Positions 10,478-19,220 are shown, numbered from the stretch's first letter. The stretch is 64,000 nucleotides of DNA from Mesorhizobium sp. (GCF_016793485.1 NZ_JAEULZ010000038.1:1-64000), one strand, 5' to 3'. Notes: generated from the letters alone by a model not told the origin. Translations and numbers: made by a program.

Positions 10478-11017
10478 TCATTGCGGCGAGGCGGGCTTCT
10501 CGGCCACCGCCTTCAGCTTCTCCAAGCCCTGTTCGTACTCCGGGCCTATACGCCCCTCGTAAAGGAGGCCGAACCAGCGGGCGGGAACGCCGATGAGATC
10601 GGTGGCGAAGGTCCAGGTGACGCTGGTTCCGGCGGTGGTTGGCACCAGCACGAAGCCGGACAGCCACCGCTCCCGTCCGGCAATGGTGCGAAAGCCGACT
10701 TCGCCAGGCGGAGCGTAGGCCACGATCGTCGTTGCGCCGGTCCCCACCTCCGGGTTGTCGGATTGCCAGGCCAGCTTTTGCCCGAGCCCACTTTCCGTGC
10801 CCTCGAAGGCGTAGCTGATCGTTCCTTCCATGTCCGCTTTCGGCCAGAACTCGTTGAAGCGGCGCAGGTCGCCGACGATCGCAAAGACCTGTTCTGGCGG
10901 CGCCGCGATCTCGATCGAGCGCGAAACCTTCGCTTGCGAGGGCAGCAGGAAGGAGCCGCCGACGAGGACGATGGCGAAGGCCGAAATCCAGTAAAGTACT
11001 CGCTTCAATGTCAGCAT
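10478..11017 (-). CDS. SRPBCC (START/Bet v1-like) domain protein with N-terminal membrane anchor
   Basis: A 179-residue protein. A single hydrophobic segment near the N-terminus (ILYWISAFAIVLVGGSFLL-like, residues 8-25) anchors or exports an SRPBCC fold: KVSRSIEIAAPPEQVFAIVGDLRRFNEFWP is the family hallmark, and the fold closes with the long C-terminal helix. SRPBCC proteins bind hydrophobic ligands in a deep pocket; no ligand can be assigned. Start 11017 has AGGGGGAG at good spacing. It converges directly on the VOC gene, with stop codons touching. Confidence 0.85.
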   Translation of the reverse strand: MLTLKRVLYWISAFAIVLVGGSFLLPSQAKVSRSIEIAAPPEQVFAIVGDLRRFNEFWPKADMEGTISYAFEGTESGLGQKLAWQSDNPEVGTGATTIVAYAPPGEVGFRTIAGRERWLSGFVLVPTTAGTSVTWTFATDLIGVPARWFGLLYEGRIGPEYEQGLEKLKAVAEKPASPQ

Positions 11018-11119
11018 GCCCGGCTCCCCCTGCCTCGCTGACCGCAACTCTGGCCACGCTCAATTCACGCTGCCAGCACTTCGACTATGCGCGCCTGCCC
11101 TTGTGTCAGGCTGACCGGA

Positions 11120-11731
11120 CTACATCTTGTCGATCACCGACTGTACGCCCTCGGTCGGCGCACCGTCGCTGGATGCCGCGACCATGATGGCAGGCACGAT
11201 CGCTTCCGCGTCATCGATGACCAGCGGCTGCACGAGATGACCGGTGTGGATGAAACCGGCGTCGCGCATGTGGTCCAGGAGCGCGACCATCGGGTCCCAG
11301 AAGCCGCCGATATTGGCGAACACAATCGGCTTGCGGTGGTGGCCAAGCTGCGCCCAGGTCATGATCTCGATGATTTCCTCCACCGTGCCGATGCCGCCCG
11401 GCAGCGCCACAAAGGCGTCGGATTTCTCGAACATAGCGTGTTTCCGCTGGTGCATGTTGTCGGTGACAACAGTCTCGTCGAGGCGTTGCAGCGCGGCCTG
11501 GGTGGCTTCCCGGTTCATCAGGAAGCGCGGGATGATGCCGGTGACCTTGCCGCCTGCGCGAAGCGCACCGTCGGCGACCGCGCCCATGATGCCCTTGCCG
11601 CCGCCGCCATAGACCAGTTGGAGCCCGGCCTGGGCGATGGAGCGGCCAAGGGTATGGCCGGCCTTCATGTAGATGTCGTCGTTGCCGGGCGAGGAGCCGC
11701 AATACACGCAGACGGATCGAATCGTGTTCAT
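11120..11731 (-). CDS. LOG-family protein (TIGR00730), nucleoside 5'-monophosphate phosphoribohydrolase
   Basis: A 203-residue Rossmann-like LOG-family protein. Family members release cytokinin-type bases, or ribose 5-phosphate from AMP-like nucleotides. The signatures are complete: VCVYCGSS, LVYGGGGKGIMGAVADGAL and the catalytic ALPGGIGTVEEIIEIMTWAQLG. In rhizobia the gene is common, and a cytokinin role has not been shown generally. The start at 11731 matches family N-termini (MNTIRSVCVYCGSS), though no clear Shine-Dalgarno precedes it. It is divergent from the LysM gene. Confidence 0.92.
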   Translation of the reverse strand: MNTIRSVCVYCGSSPGNDDIYMKAGHTLGRSIAQAGLQLVYGGGGKGIMGAVADGALRAGGKVTGIIPRFLMNREATQAALQRLDETVVTDNMHQRKHAMFEKSDAFVALPGGIGTVEEIIEIMTWAQLGHHRKPIVFANIGGFWDPMVALLDHMRDAGFIHTGHLVQPLVIDDAEAIVPAIMVAASSDGAPTEGVQSVIDKM

Positions 11732-11839
11732 GCGGTCGATTGGCCGATTTTGGTGAGTTGAGGTCAAGCCCCGGCAGCGTGTTTCTTGTCGCTCCGTGCG
11801 AAACAGGCTAGGACTTTTGGGGATCAAGGGCAGGGTAGA

Positions 11840-14086
11840 ATGGCTGTTACGACGAAGAAATCATTGCTGTTTCTGGCTGGTGGCGTTGCCGCCGCTGCCA
11901 TCGTCGCCTATGCGGCGGGCGCATTCGATCCGCTTTTGAACCGCCAGCCGCAGACAGCTTCGGCGCCTCCGCAGCAGGAGGAGCCGGGAGAAGCAGCTCA
12001 GCCGGCCGACCAGAAGGACGCGCGCCTGCCCGGTGCGGAAGAGCCGGCCGCGACCCCGGAAGCACCCGCCACGGAGCCCGCCGCGCCACAGGCCGATACG
12101 CCGGCAGAAGCCCAGTCGGGTGTCATCGCGCCGGGCTTCGACGTCGTGCGGCTGGAAAGCAACGGCTCCATCGTCATCGCCGGCAAGGCCGCCGCCAACG
12201 CCAAAGTCGACCTGCTGGTCGGCTCCAACGTGATCGGCAGCGCGACCGCTGGCCCGGAGGGTGATTTCGCCGTCGTGCTGGACGAGCCGCTGAAACCCGG
12301 CGACTACCAGATCGTGCTGCGCTCCACCACGCCGGACAATGTGGTCGCGATGTCGGTCGAGACAGCCGTGGTTTCGGTTCCCGAGTCACCTGACGGCCAG
12401 GTTCTGGCGCTGGTCGAGGAACCCGGCAAGCCGTCGCAAATGATCACCCTGCCAAAGCCGCAGCAGCCAGCCGCCGAGGCGAAGCTCCCGGAAACGCCCG
12501 CCGAAGCGCCCGCCGTCGCCGCGCCTGAGACGGTTGCGCCCCCGGCCGAGCAGCAGGCGGCACTGCCTACCGAACCCGCTCCCGCTCCCGCAGCGCCCAC
12601 ACCGGCGCCCGCCGGTCCGACGGTGCGGGTCGAGGCGGTCGAGATCGACGGACGCAAGATATTCGTCGCGGGTGTCGCCGATCCCGGCCGCACCGTGCGC
12701 GGCTACGCCAACGAGATACTGCTCGGCGACGCCAAGGCTTCGCCTGACGGCCGCTTCCTGATCGAGGCCGATCGCGATCTGGCCGTCGGCGACTACATCA
12801 TCCGCATCGATGCGCTGGAGCCCGATGGCGTGAAGGTCGCGGCGCGCGCCGCCGTGCCGTTCGAGCGCGAACCGGGCGAGACCATCGCCGCCGTCGCGCC
12901 GCCCGCGCCTGAACCGGCCCCGCCGCAGCAGGCCGCCGAACAACCCGCCGCTGCGCCGGCAACCGAGCAGCCGGCAGCCGCTGCCCAGCCTGCCGAAACC
13001 CCAGCGGGCGAGCAGCCGGCATCTTCGTCACCCGCTGCGGAGACGCCTGCGGCGAGCGCCGAAGCGCCGCCGGTCGCGGGGTCCGAGCCCGCCGCCGCAC
13101 CGCAGACGGCCGAGGCTCCTGCCAGCCAGACGCCATCCACGGAAACGCCATCGACCGAGGCTCCCGCGACAACGACCGAGGCCCAGCCTCCGACCGCCGC
13201 GCCGGCCGAGCAGGCTTCGGGTGAGGCGCCTGCCGCCGCTGAAGCGCCGGCGACCGAGCGGCCTGCTGCCCAGCAGCCGGCGACCCCGCCGCCGACCGAA
13301 CCTGCCCCGGCGGTTGCCGAAACACCCGCGCCGCCACTGGCCGAGCCTGCCGAGCCGCAGGCGACAGCGGAGGCTCCAGCCAGCCAGGCGCCTTCGACGG
13401 ACGCGCCTTCGACGGAGGGTCCCGCGACAGCGGCAGAGGCACAGCCTCCGGCCGCCGCATCGACGGAACAGCCCGCGGCTCCGGCTGTCTCCGCTCAGCC
13501 TTCAGCACCGGCTGTTTCCGCTCAGCCTTCAGCACCGGCGGTGACGGCCGCGCCAGCCGAACAGCCGGCTCCAGCCGCCGAAGCCTCCACGCCTCCGGCT
13601 GTCGCCGAGGCTCCCGCGCCAAACGAAGCTCCGGCCGAACAACCGACCGCGCAGCCCGAAGCGCCTCCGGCCGCCGCTCCGGCACCCGACGCCGCTGCGG
13701 CAACGCCGCCTGCGGCCGAACCCGGTTCGGACATCGCCGCCGCGCCGCAGCCGGCCTTGCCGTCGCCACCCACCGCCGATGGGGTGACGGAAGTGCTCGC
13801 GCCAAAGCTGCAATCGGCCGACAGCGCCGTCATCATCCGGCGCGGCGATACGCTGTGGCGCATCTCGCGGCGCGTCTACGGGCGCGGCATCCGCTATTCG
13901 ACCATCTATCTCGCCAACGAAAAGCAGATCGAGGACCCCGACCGCATCTGGCCGGGGCAGGTCTTCAAGGTTCCCGAGAAGTCCGACGATGGCAAGGCCG
14001 ACGCCGACTACACCACGCTCGGCGACCGCCTGACGACGATGCCCGAGGAAGGCGAGGGAGCGGCGGGGGCGGAAGGGCAGCAGTGA
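11840..14086 (+). CDS. Pro/Ala-rich envelope protein with C-terminal LysM domain
   Basis: A 748-residue protein. An N-terminal membrane anchor (LLFLAGGVAAAAIVAYAAG) is followed by two Ig-like modules (GSIVIAGKAAANAKVDLLV..., and EIDGRKIFVAGVADPGRTVRG...), a long low-complexity segment rich in Pro, Ala, Glu and Thr (about residues 350-665), and a C-terminal LysM domain (VIIRRGDTLWRISRRVYGRG...IWPGQVFKVPE) that should bind peptidoglycan. The Pro/Ala region looks like a flexible spacer crossing the periplasm. AGGGCAGGG precedes the ATG. Similar LysM proteins are common in Rhizobiales, and the length of the spacer varies. Its enzymatic activity, if any, is unknown. Confidence 0.88.
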   Translation: MAVTTKKSLLFLAGGVAAAAIVAYAAGAFDPLLNRQPQTASAPPQQEEPGEAAQPADQKDARLPGAEEPAATPEAPATEPAAPQADTPAEAQSGVIAPGFDVVRLESNGSIVIAGKAAANAKVDLLVGSNVIGSATAGPEGDFAVVLDEPLKPGDYQIVLRSTTPDNVVAMSVETAVVSVPESPDGQVLALVEEPGKPSQMITLPKPQQPAAEAKLPETPAEAPAVAAPETVAPPAEQQAALPTEPAPAPAAPTPAPAGPTVRVEAVEIDGRKIFVAGVADPGRTVRGYANEILLGDAKASPDGRFLIEADRDLAVGDYIIRIDALEPDGVKVAARAAVPFEREPGETIAAVAPPAPEPAPPQQAAEQPAAAPATEQPAAAAQPAETPAGEQPASSSPAAETPAASAEAPPVAGSEPAAAPQTAEAPASQTPSTETPSTEAPATTTEAQPPTAAPAEQASGEAPAAAEAPATERPAAQQPATPPPTEPAPAVAETPAPPLAEPAEPQATAEAPASQAPSTDAPSTEGPATAAEAQPPAAASTEQPAAPAVSAQPSAPAVSAQPSAPAVTAAPAEQPAPAAEASTPPAVAEAPAPNEAPAEQPTAQPEAPPAAAPAPDAAAATPPAAEPGSDIAAAPQPALPSPPTADGVTEVLAPKLQSADSAVIIRRGDTLWRISRRVYGRGIRYSTIYLANEKQIEDPDRIWPGQVFKVPEKSDDGKADADYTTLGDRLTTMPEEGEGAAGAEGQQ
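13481..13534 (+). repeat. 27-bp tandem duplication in the LysM gene
   Basis: Two copies of a 27-nt unit (13481-13507 and 13508-13534), differing at one base, encode PAVSAQPSA twice, and a third partial unit (SAPAV) follows. This points to recent slippage expansion of the Pro/Ala spacer. Confidence 0.85.
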
Positions 14087-14092
14087 ATGTTG

Positions 14093-14803
14093 TCAGGCCC
14101 GAACAAAATTTACTGTGGAAATTGTCCCGTAGCCGCGTGGGCTTTCATTCGGATACCGTAGTGTTTCAGTTCTACCCTCGTTGAGGGCCGGATCAATCTT
14201 TGAGCCGTCCATCCACGGAAGTGCCGTTTTCAAGCGCCCCTTGGTAACCTTCTCGTCCGTGATCTCCAGCATGACCCGCCTTAGCCAGAAGCCGGCGCCA
14301 AAGGTGGCAGCGAGATTATTCGGATCGACGCGCTGCACGGTCGTCGGGTCGTTGACGTCGGTGAAGGTGACGAGCAGCGGCAACCGGTCGTGCGGCACAT
14401 GGCGAACACCGCGCAGCGTCTCAAGCTCGGTGGCCTGCCGCTCCCGGTCGTTGTCGCCGGCCGGAAAGAAGGTGTAGTAGGGAATCTGTTCGGCGCCCTC
14501 GTCCAGCAGCGCGAACAGGTACCTGCCGGGCGCGATCTCGACAAAGGACGCTTCGCCTGCCGCGACACGACCACTCATCCCTCCGGCTCCCATGCCGGGC
14601 GCCCATTTCGGTGAACTGCCGACCTTGATTGTGACGACGCTGCCGCCTGTCACCACGCCCTGCGGCGTTTCCACCTCGAGGATCAGGCGCTGGTTCCACT
14701 GCCAGTTCTTGAATCCGAGAAAGTCGCATCCCGAAAGCGTCAGGCACCCACCCAGCATCCCGCCAAGCACCACCCGTCGGCCGATCGACCGCGCCTGCTG
14801 CAT
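14093..14803 (-). CDS. putative lipoprotein of unknown function
   Basis: A 236-residue protein with a lipoprotein signal: two arginines, a hydrophobic run, and the lipobox LSGC at residues 23-26. The mature part begins CDFLGFKNWQWNQRLILEVETPQG and is predicted to be beta-rich. I do not recognise a characterised family; the pattern resembles conserved rhizobial lipoproteins of unknown role. The ATG at 14803 is preferred for its GGCGGG and for signal length; ATG at 14824 is possible. It converges on the LysM gene (6 nt between stops). Confidence 0.75.
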   Translation of the reverse strand: MQQARSIGRRVVLGGMLGGCLTLSGCDFLGFKNWQWNQRLILEVETPQGVVTGGSVVTIKVGSSPKWAPGMGAGGMSGRVAAGEASFVEIAPGRYLFALLDEGAEQIPYYTFFPAGDNDRERQATELETLRGVRHVPHDRLPLLVTFTDVNDPTTVQRVDPNNLAATFGAGFWLRRVMLEITDEKVTKGRLKTALPWMDGSKIDPALNEGRTETLRYPNESPRGYGTISTVNFVRA

Positions 14804-15276
14804 GTTTCCCGCCAGCGTTTCCATGTCCCACCATGGCGCGAAATGGTCGCGCGTGGGTTGATCTTCGCATGGCAGGGTAAATCCTGCGTTGCCGTCGTTG
14901 TTGAACGTGGCGGCTGCATAAGACGCCAAGCGCCCTTCATTTCCGTCATTCCGGGGCCGCGCAGCGGAACCCGGAATCCAGATCGCCGACCTCATTCCTT
15001 GTGACGCAGAAGCCTAACCGAACAAGGTCGCGCATTTCGGCTCCACTGTCGTCACTCTGGATTCCGGGTTCCGCTGCGCGGCCCCGGAATGACGACAGAG
15101 AGGTCGCAAATCCCCCAAGCGGCGGCGGGCGGGCCGCACCGCTTGCCGGAGTAAAAGCCTTCCCGTACGGCATGCGATTTTGGCTGTCGGTGCGGGAACG
15201 CCTTGCCCGTCCCCGCGTTCATGGATGCCGGTTTGTCGGCGCCCCGAAAAAAGCATTGAAAACAAATAGGAAATCC
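14804..15276. other. intergenic region between lipoprotein and DUF982 genes
   Basis: About 470 bases without a supported gene, between divergent genes. It contains the 38-bp inverted repeat described separately. The open frame that runs through the right arm into the DUF982 gene encodes the IPGSAARPRND-type translation that is typical of this repeat, so it is not taken as coding. The flanks presumably hold both promoters, but no clear -35/-10 pair stands out. Confidence 0.6.
14944..15094. repeat. 38-bp perfect inverted repeat element
   Basis: Left arm 14944-14981 and right arm 15057-15094 are exact reverse complements (arms begin CGTCATTCCGGGGCCGCGCA), separated by 75 nt. The spacer has an inner pair CCTTGT (14997-15002) / ACAAGG (15022-15027). 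Together it could fold into one long stem. It has the look of the dispersed palindromic intergenic elements of rhizobial chromosomes. No transposase gene is linked. Confidence 0.9.
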
Positions 15277-15570
15277 ATGCTCGACACCGCCTTCGCTTCC
15301 CCGGTCGTGGTCATTGTCGGAATGGGTTTTCCGCTTGAAATCCGCAGCGTCATCGGCGCGCTGCGTTATCTGGACGAGCAGCCGGCGATGCTGCGCGACG
15401 AGGCGTTTCACGCGACCTATGGCGCGTGCCGCGATGCGCTGGACGGGACGGCTTCCGTCGCCGAGGCACGGGACGTGCTCTGCGCGCTGGCGCGCCGCCG
15501 TGGGATGCTGGTCGAGGATGGCTGGACACAGCCGGCGATGGTCGCGGAACCCGCTTCGCTGGCCGCGTGA
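15277..15570 (+). CDS. DUF982 domain protein
   Basis: A 97-residue protein of the DUF982 family, small proteins almost confined to Rhizobiales and of unknown function. The family pattern is PVVVIVGMGFPLEIRSVIGA followed by alternating helices with DALDGTASVAEARDVLCALAR. AGGA lies 5 nt before the ATG at 15277, and the upstream extension of the frame is repeat DNA. It precedes the arsR gene by 72 nt on the same strand and may be cotranscribed with it. Confidence 0.8.
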   Translation: MLDTAFASPVVVIVGMGFPLEIRSVIGALRYLDEQPAMLRDEAFHATYGACRDALDGTASVAEARDVLCALARRRGMLVEDGWTQPAMVAEPASLAA

Positions 15571-15617
15571 TCTGCCGCACGACAGCAAAATTTTCCCGTA
15601 AAGCTTGTCAGGACGAA

Positions 15618-15648
15618 ATTCATCGTTTATCGCCGATGAACGATGAAT
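15618..15648. promoter_or_regulatory. probable ArsR autoregulatory operator
   Basis: Inverted repeat ATTCATCGT (15618-15626) / ACGATGAAT (15640-15648) with a 13-nt spacer covers the arsR start codon. A nested pair TTCATCG (15619-15625) / CGATGAA (15634-15640) lies within it. Position and symmetry fit an ArsR/SmtB dimer site that would block the gene's own translation start region. Confidence 0.6.
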
Positions 15649-15960
15649 ACTGTTCTTCCCGAGATTCCCGATGGCCATGGCGGCCCCGGCTGCATGGTGG
15701 CCGGGTTTGCCGCGCTGTCGCATCCGGCGCGGATAAAAATCCTGCGTCATCTCGCGGCGCATGAGTGCTGCTTTTGTGGCGATGTGGTGGAAAAGCTCGA
15801 CCTCGCGCAATCGACCGTGTCGCAGCACCTGAAGGTGCTGGTCGACGCCGGGCTCGTCATCTTCGAGCCTGACCGCCGCCGCTCTCGCTACCGCGTCGAT
15901 CGCGAGGCACTCGCCGCCTTCTCGCAATCCGTCGACAAGCTCGTCAAATCCTGCTGCTAG
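15643..15960 (+). CDS. ArsR/SmtB-family metal- or thiol-responsive repressor
   Basis: A 105-residue winged-helix regulator. The HTH core is CGDVVEKLDLAQSTVSQHLKVLVDAGLV, followed by the wing FEPDRRRSRYRVD. Potential sensor thiols are numerous: C17, the ECCFCG cluster in the position of the ArsR ELCVCD motif, and a C-terminal CC pair. The sensed ligand could be As(III), Sb(III), another soft metal, or a redox signal. No ars genes adjoin; the next gene is an Atm1-type exporter. Operator-like repeats overlap the start. Confidence 0.88.
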   Translation: MNTVLPEIPDGHGGPGCMVAGFAALSHPARIKILRHLAAHECCFCGDVVEKLDLAQSTVSQHLKVLVDAGLVIFEPDRRRSRYRVDREALAAFSQSVDKLVKSCC

Positions 15961-15971
15961 GCAGCACGAAA

Positions 15972-16018
15972 TGCATGTCTCCCGAAAGTGGTTACCGGTT
16001 TCGGGACAAAGACCTGCG
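15972..16018. repeat. dispersed rhizobial palindrome, copy 1
   Basis: Core CCCGAAAGTGG (15981-15991) plus CCGGTTTCGGG (15995-16005) forms an imperfect palindrome with flanking TGTCT/AGAC pairs. It matches copy 2 at 24820-24866 in its core, including the asymmetric GTGG...CCGGTTT centre. It lies between arsR and the ABC exporter. Confidence 0.75.
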
Positions 16019-16042
16019 TGAAACAACAGAAGGTAAGCCGCC

Positions 16043-17992
16043 TTGGCCACCCAGCAACCCGTCTCAGGCGATTCCGGCTCGACGCTTGGCGCGCTGAAAA
16101 GCCTCTGGCCCTATATGTGGCCGGCCGACCGGCCCGACCTGAAGATGCGGCTCGTCTGGGCGACGCTTCTGCTGTTCGTAGCCAAGGGCGTGCTGGTGCT
16201 GGTGCCCTATTTCTTCAAATGGGCGACCGACGCGCTGGCGGGGCAGGGTGCCGACAAGCCGCCGCTGCCGGAGTTCCTGCTCGCTCCGATAGCGCTTGTC
16301 GTCGCCTACAACGTCATGCGGCTGGTGCAACTCGGCTTCAACCAGTTGCGCGACGCGCTGTTTGCGAGCGTCGGCCAGCATGCGGTACGCCAGCTTGCCT
16401 ATCGCACCTTCGTCCACATGCACGAGCTGTCGCTGCGCTTCCACCTGGAGCGGCGGACCGGCGGCCTGTCGCGCATCATCGAGCGCGGCACCAAGGGCAT
16501 CGAGACGATTGTCCGCTACACCATGCTGGCGATGGCGCCGACCGTGCTGGAGTTCGCGCTGACGGCGGGCATCTTCGCCTTCGCCTATGGCTGGAGCTAC
16601 GTGACGGTCATCGTGGTCACGGTCTGGCTCTACATCTGGTTCACGGTGAAGATCAGCGACTGGCGCATCAACATTCGCCGCGAGATGAACGACAGCGATA
16701 CCGAGGCGAACACCAAGGCGATCGACTCGCTGCTGAACTACGAGACGGTGAAATATTTCTCGAACGAGAAGATGGAGGCCGAGCGCTTCGACCGCTCCAT
16801 GGCGCGCTACGAAAAGGCGGCCACCATGACATGGACATCGATCGGGTGGCTGAACTTCGGGCAGGGCGTCATCTTCGGCCTCGGCATGGCCGTCATCATG
16901 GTGCTGTCCGCGCGGGAAGTTATGGCGGGGACCCACACGGTCGGCGACTTCGTCTTCGTCAACGCGCTTTTGATGCAGCTCTCCCTGCCGCTGAATTTCA
17001 TCGGCATGATCTACCGCGAAATCCGCCAGGGCCTGACCGACCTCGAGAAGATGTTCGACCTGCTGTCGGTGAAGCGCGAAGTGGTCGACGGACCCGATGC
17101 GAAGCCGCTCGAAGTCACGGCGGGCCGCGTCGAATTCAGCGACGTGCATTTCGCCTATGACCCGCAGCGGCAGATTCTCAAGGGCGTGTCCTTCGAGGTG
17201 CCGGCGGGAAAGACAGTCGCCATCGTCGGACCGTCCGGCGCAGGCAAGTCGACCGTCTCGCGGCTGCTCTTCCGCTTCTACGACGCACAGTCCGGCCAGA
17301 TAATGATCGACGGGCAGGATATCGAGGCGGTGACGCAGCAAAGCCTGCGCGCGGCGATCGGCATGGTGCCGCAGGACACCGTGCTGTTCAACGACACGAT
17401 CGAATACAACATCCGCTACGGCCGCATGGACGCTTCCGAAGAAGAAGTCAGGCGCGCCGCCGACCTCGCGCAGATCGGCGCGTTCATCGAGCGACTGCCG
17501 GAGGGTTACGACACCATGGTGGGCGAACGGGGGCTAAAGCTTTCGGGCGGCGAAAAGCAGCGCGTGGCGATCGCGCGAACGATCCTGAAAGCGCCGCCGA
17601 TCCTCATCCTCGACGAGGCGACGAGCGCGCTCGATTCGCACACCGAGCAGGAAATCCAGGCCGCGCTGGACCTCGTCAGCCGCGACCGCACGACCATCGT
17701 CATCGCGCATAGGCTGTCGACGGTCGTCAAGGCCGACGAGATCATCGTGCTGAAGGACGGCCGCATCGTCGAGCGCGGCCGCCATGCAGACCTGCTCGCC
17801 GAGCGGGGCCTCTACGCCTCGATGTGGGACCGCCAGCGCGAAGCCACCGAAGCAGAGGAGCGCCTGCGCATCGCCCGCGAGCGAGACGACGAAGGCGTCA
17901 TCGTGCGCCGCAGGACTGCGGAAGTGGTTCGCAAGCCTGGCGCCGGGCCAGCGCATGACGACGAGGAACTTGCGGACGACATCGACCTGTAG
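16043..17992 (+). CDS. Atm1-type ABC exporter (fused permease and ATPase)
   Basis: A 649-residue half-transporter that works as a homodimer in the inner membrane. The N-terminal half carries six transmembrane helices of the ABC_membrane type. The C-terminal ATPase has Walker [10 protein letters not shown], the Q-loop region MVPQDTVLFNDTIEYNI, signature LSGGEKQR, Walker B ILILDEATSALD and H-loop IVIAHRLSTV. N-terminal KSLWPYMWPADRPDLKMRL and NYETVKYFSNE identify the Atm1/HMT1 group, which exports glutathione-linked metals or persulfide species. It must start at TTG 16043: an in-frame stop lies 9 nt upstream, and AGAAGG is at good spacing. Confidence 0.93.
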   Translation: MATQQPVSGDSGSTLGALKSLWPYMWPADRPDLKMRLVWATLLLFVAKGVLVLVPYFFKWATDALAGQGADKPPLPEFLLAPIALVVAYNVMRLVQLGFNQLRDALFASVGQHAVRQLAYRTFVHMHELSLRFHLERRTGGLSRIIERGTKGIETIVRYTMLAMAPTVLEFALTAGIFAFAYGWSYVTVIVVTVWLYIWFTVKISDWRINIRREMNDSDTEANTKAIDSLLNYETVKYFSNEKMEAERFDRSMARYEKAATMTWTSIGWLNFGQGVIFGLGMAVIMVLSAREVMAGTHTVGDFVFVNALLMQLSLPLNFIGMIYREIRQGLTDLEKMFDLLSVKREVVDGPDAKPLEVTAGRVEFSDVHFAYDPQRQILKGVSFEVPAGKTVAIVGPSGAGKSTVSRLLFRFYDAQSGQIMIDGQDIEAVTQQSLRAAIGMVPQDTVLFNDTIEYNIRYGRMDASEEEVRRAADLAQIGAFIERLPEGYDTMVGERGLKLSGGEKQRVAIARTILKAPPILILDEATSALDSHTEQEIQAALDLVSRDRTTIVIAHRLSTVVKADEIIVLKDGRIVERGRHADLLAERGLYASMWDRQREATEAEERLRIARERDDEGVIVRRRTAEVVRKPGAGPAHDDEELADDIDL

Positions 17993-18030
17993 CAGTTTTC
18001 GCCGACCGAGGCGCAAGCGGGAGGCAGCAC

Positions 18031-18405
18031 ATGCAATATGCAATCCTGGCCTATCATGCGGGCGGCGTGGTCGAATCCTGGACGCCGGAGGAAGACGCGG
18101 CGCTGATGACGGACCTTCTCGCGGTCCATGACGGGCTGATCGAAGCCGGGCGGATGGGGCCTGCGGCGCGACTGTCGGGGACGGAAGGCGCTGTTACCCT
18201 GAGGGGGCCGGGAGCAGGCGTCGTCACCGACGGTCCGTTCGCCGAAACCAAGGAACACCTGCTCGGCTTTTACGTCGTCGATTGCCAGACGCAGGACGAG
18301 GCGATCGCCATCGCGCGTGACTTGCTGCGCGCAAATCCTTCGGCCGTTTATGAAATCCGGCCCGTGAAGCTCTATATTCCCGGTGTGGACCTGCCGCGCG
18401 GATAG
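18031..18405 (+). CDS. YciI/YCII-domain protein
   Basis: A 124-residue protein of the YCII-related (DGPF) family: MQYAILAYHAGG, VVTDGPFAETKEHLLGFYVVDC with the hallmark DGPFAE, then a helix and EIRPV. Such dimeric ferredoxin-like-fold proteins are often paired with ECF sigma factors; none is seen here. Function unknown. GGGAGG lies just upstream of the ATG. Confidence 0.9.
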   Translation: MQYAILAYHAGGVVESWTPEEDAALMTDLLAVHDGLIEAGRMGPAARLSGTEGAVTLRGPGAGVVTDGPFAETKEHLLGFYVVDCQTQDEAIAIARDLLRANPSAVYEIRPVKLYIPGVDLPRG

Positions 18406-18511
18406 GTGTGCGGACTGCAGCACGACTCCTACGTAAACCAATGTTGCGTTGCGGTGGGGGACCGTTTCCGCTAATCAGGCCGCCACCGAAACGGAGCCGT
18501 GCCCCCACGAG

Positions 18512-19210
18512 ATGAGTCTCGTCGACACCGTCAAAAATGCCTTCGTGCCCATCCACAGGGAGGGGTACCCGTTCATCGGCGCTTTCGCGATCGTCACGCT
18601 GCTGCTCGGCCTGTTCTCGACCAACCTGTTCTGGATCGGCCTGATCCTGACGGCATGGTGCGCATACTTCTTCCGCGATCCGGTGCGCGTGACCCCGACC
18701 GACGACAGGCTGGTGATCAGCCCGGCCGATGGCGTGGTGTCAGCCGTCGGGCCAGCGTTGCCGCCACGCGAGCTTGGGCTTGGAACCGCCGAGATGACGC
18801 GCGTTTCCGTTTTCATGGACGTTTTCTCCTGCCACGTGAACCGCGCGCCCGTGCGCGGCAAGATTTCCCGCATCGAATACCGGCCTGGAAAGTTCCTCAA
18901 CGCCGAACTCGACAAGGCGAGCCAGGAAAACGAGCGCAACGGCATCGTGATCGAAAGCCCGAACGGAACGATCGCGGCGGTGCAGGTTGCCGGGCTCCTG
19001 GCGCGCCGCATCGTCTGCTGGGCGGAGGCCGGCGGCAACATCGCTGTCGGCGAGCGCTTCGGACTGATCCGCTTCGGATCCCGCGTCGACGTTTTCCTGC
19101 CGAAAGAGGCGACGCCGCGCGTTTCGGTCGGCCAGACCTCGGTCGCCGGCGAGACTGTCATCGCCGAGTTCGGCGGCGCGGCGGCGACCCCGCTCGTGCG
19201 GATCGACTAG
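18512..19210 (+). CDS. psd: phosphatidylserine decarboxylase proenzyme (short type)
   Basis: Decarboxylates phosphatidylserine to phosphatidylethanolamine on the inner membrane. The 232-residue protein fits the short Psd class. A hydrophobic N-terminal segment is followed by [36 protein letters not shown], and the self-cleavage region [18 protein letters not shown], where the Gly-Ser bond yields the pyruvoyl-carrying alpha chain. ATG 18512 is chosen because it starts the conserved [21 protein letters not shown]; the Shine-Dalgarno is weak. It lies 10 nt before pssA, which makes its substrate, so they form one operon. Confidence 0.96.
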   Translation: MSLVDTVKNAFVPIHREGYPFIGAFAIVTLLLGLFSTNLFWIGLILTAWCAYFFRDPVRVTPTDDRLVISPADGVVSAVGPALPPRELGLGTAEMTRVSVFMDVFSCHVNRAPVRGKISRIEYRPGKFLNAELDKASQENERNGIVIESPNGTIAAVQVAGLLARRIVCWAEAGGNIAVGERFGLIRFGSRVDVFLPKEATPRVSVGQTSVAGETVIAEFGGAAATPLVRID

Positions 19211-19220
19211 GGCAGGGCCG

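Noticed and set aside
15001-15276. Long N-terminal extension of the DUF982 protein
   Set aside because: The extension encodes the inverted-repeat translation IPGSAARPRND; the ATG at 15277 has a Shine-Dalgarno and starts the conserved domain.
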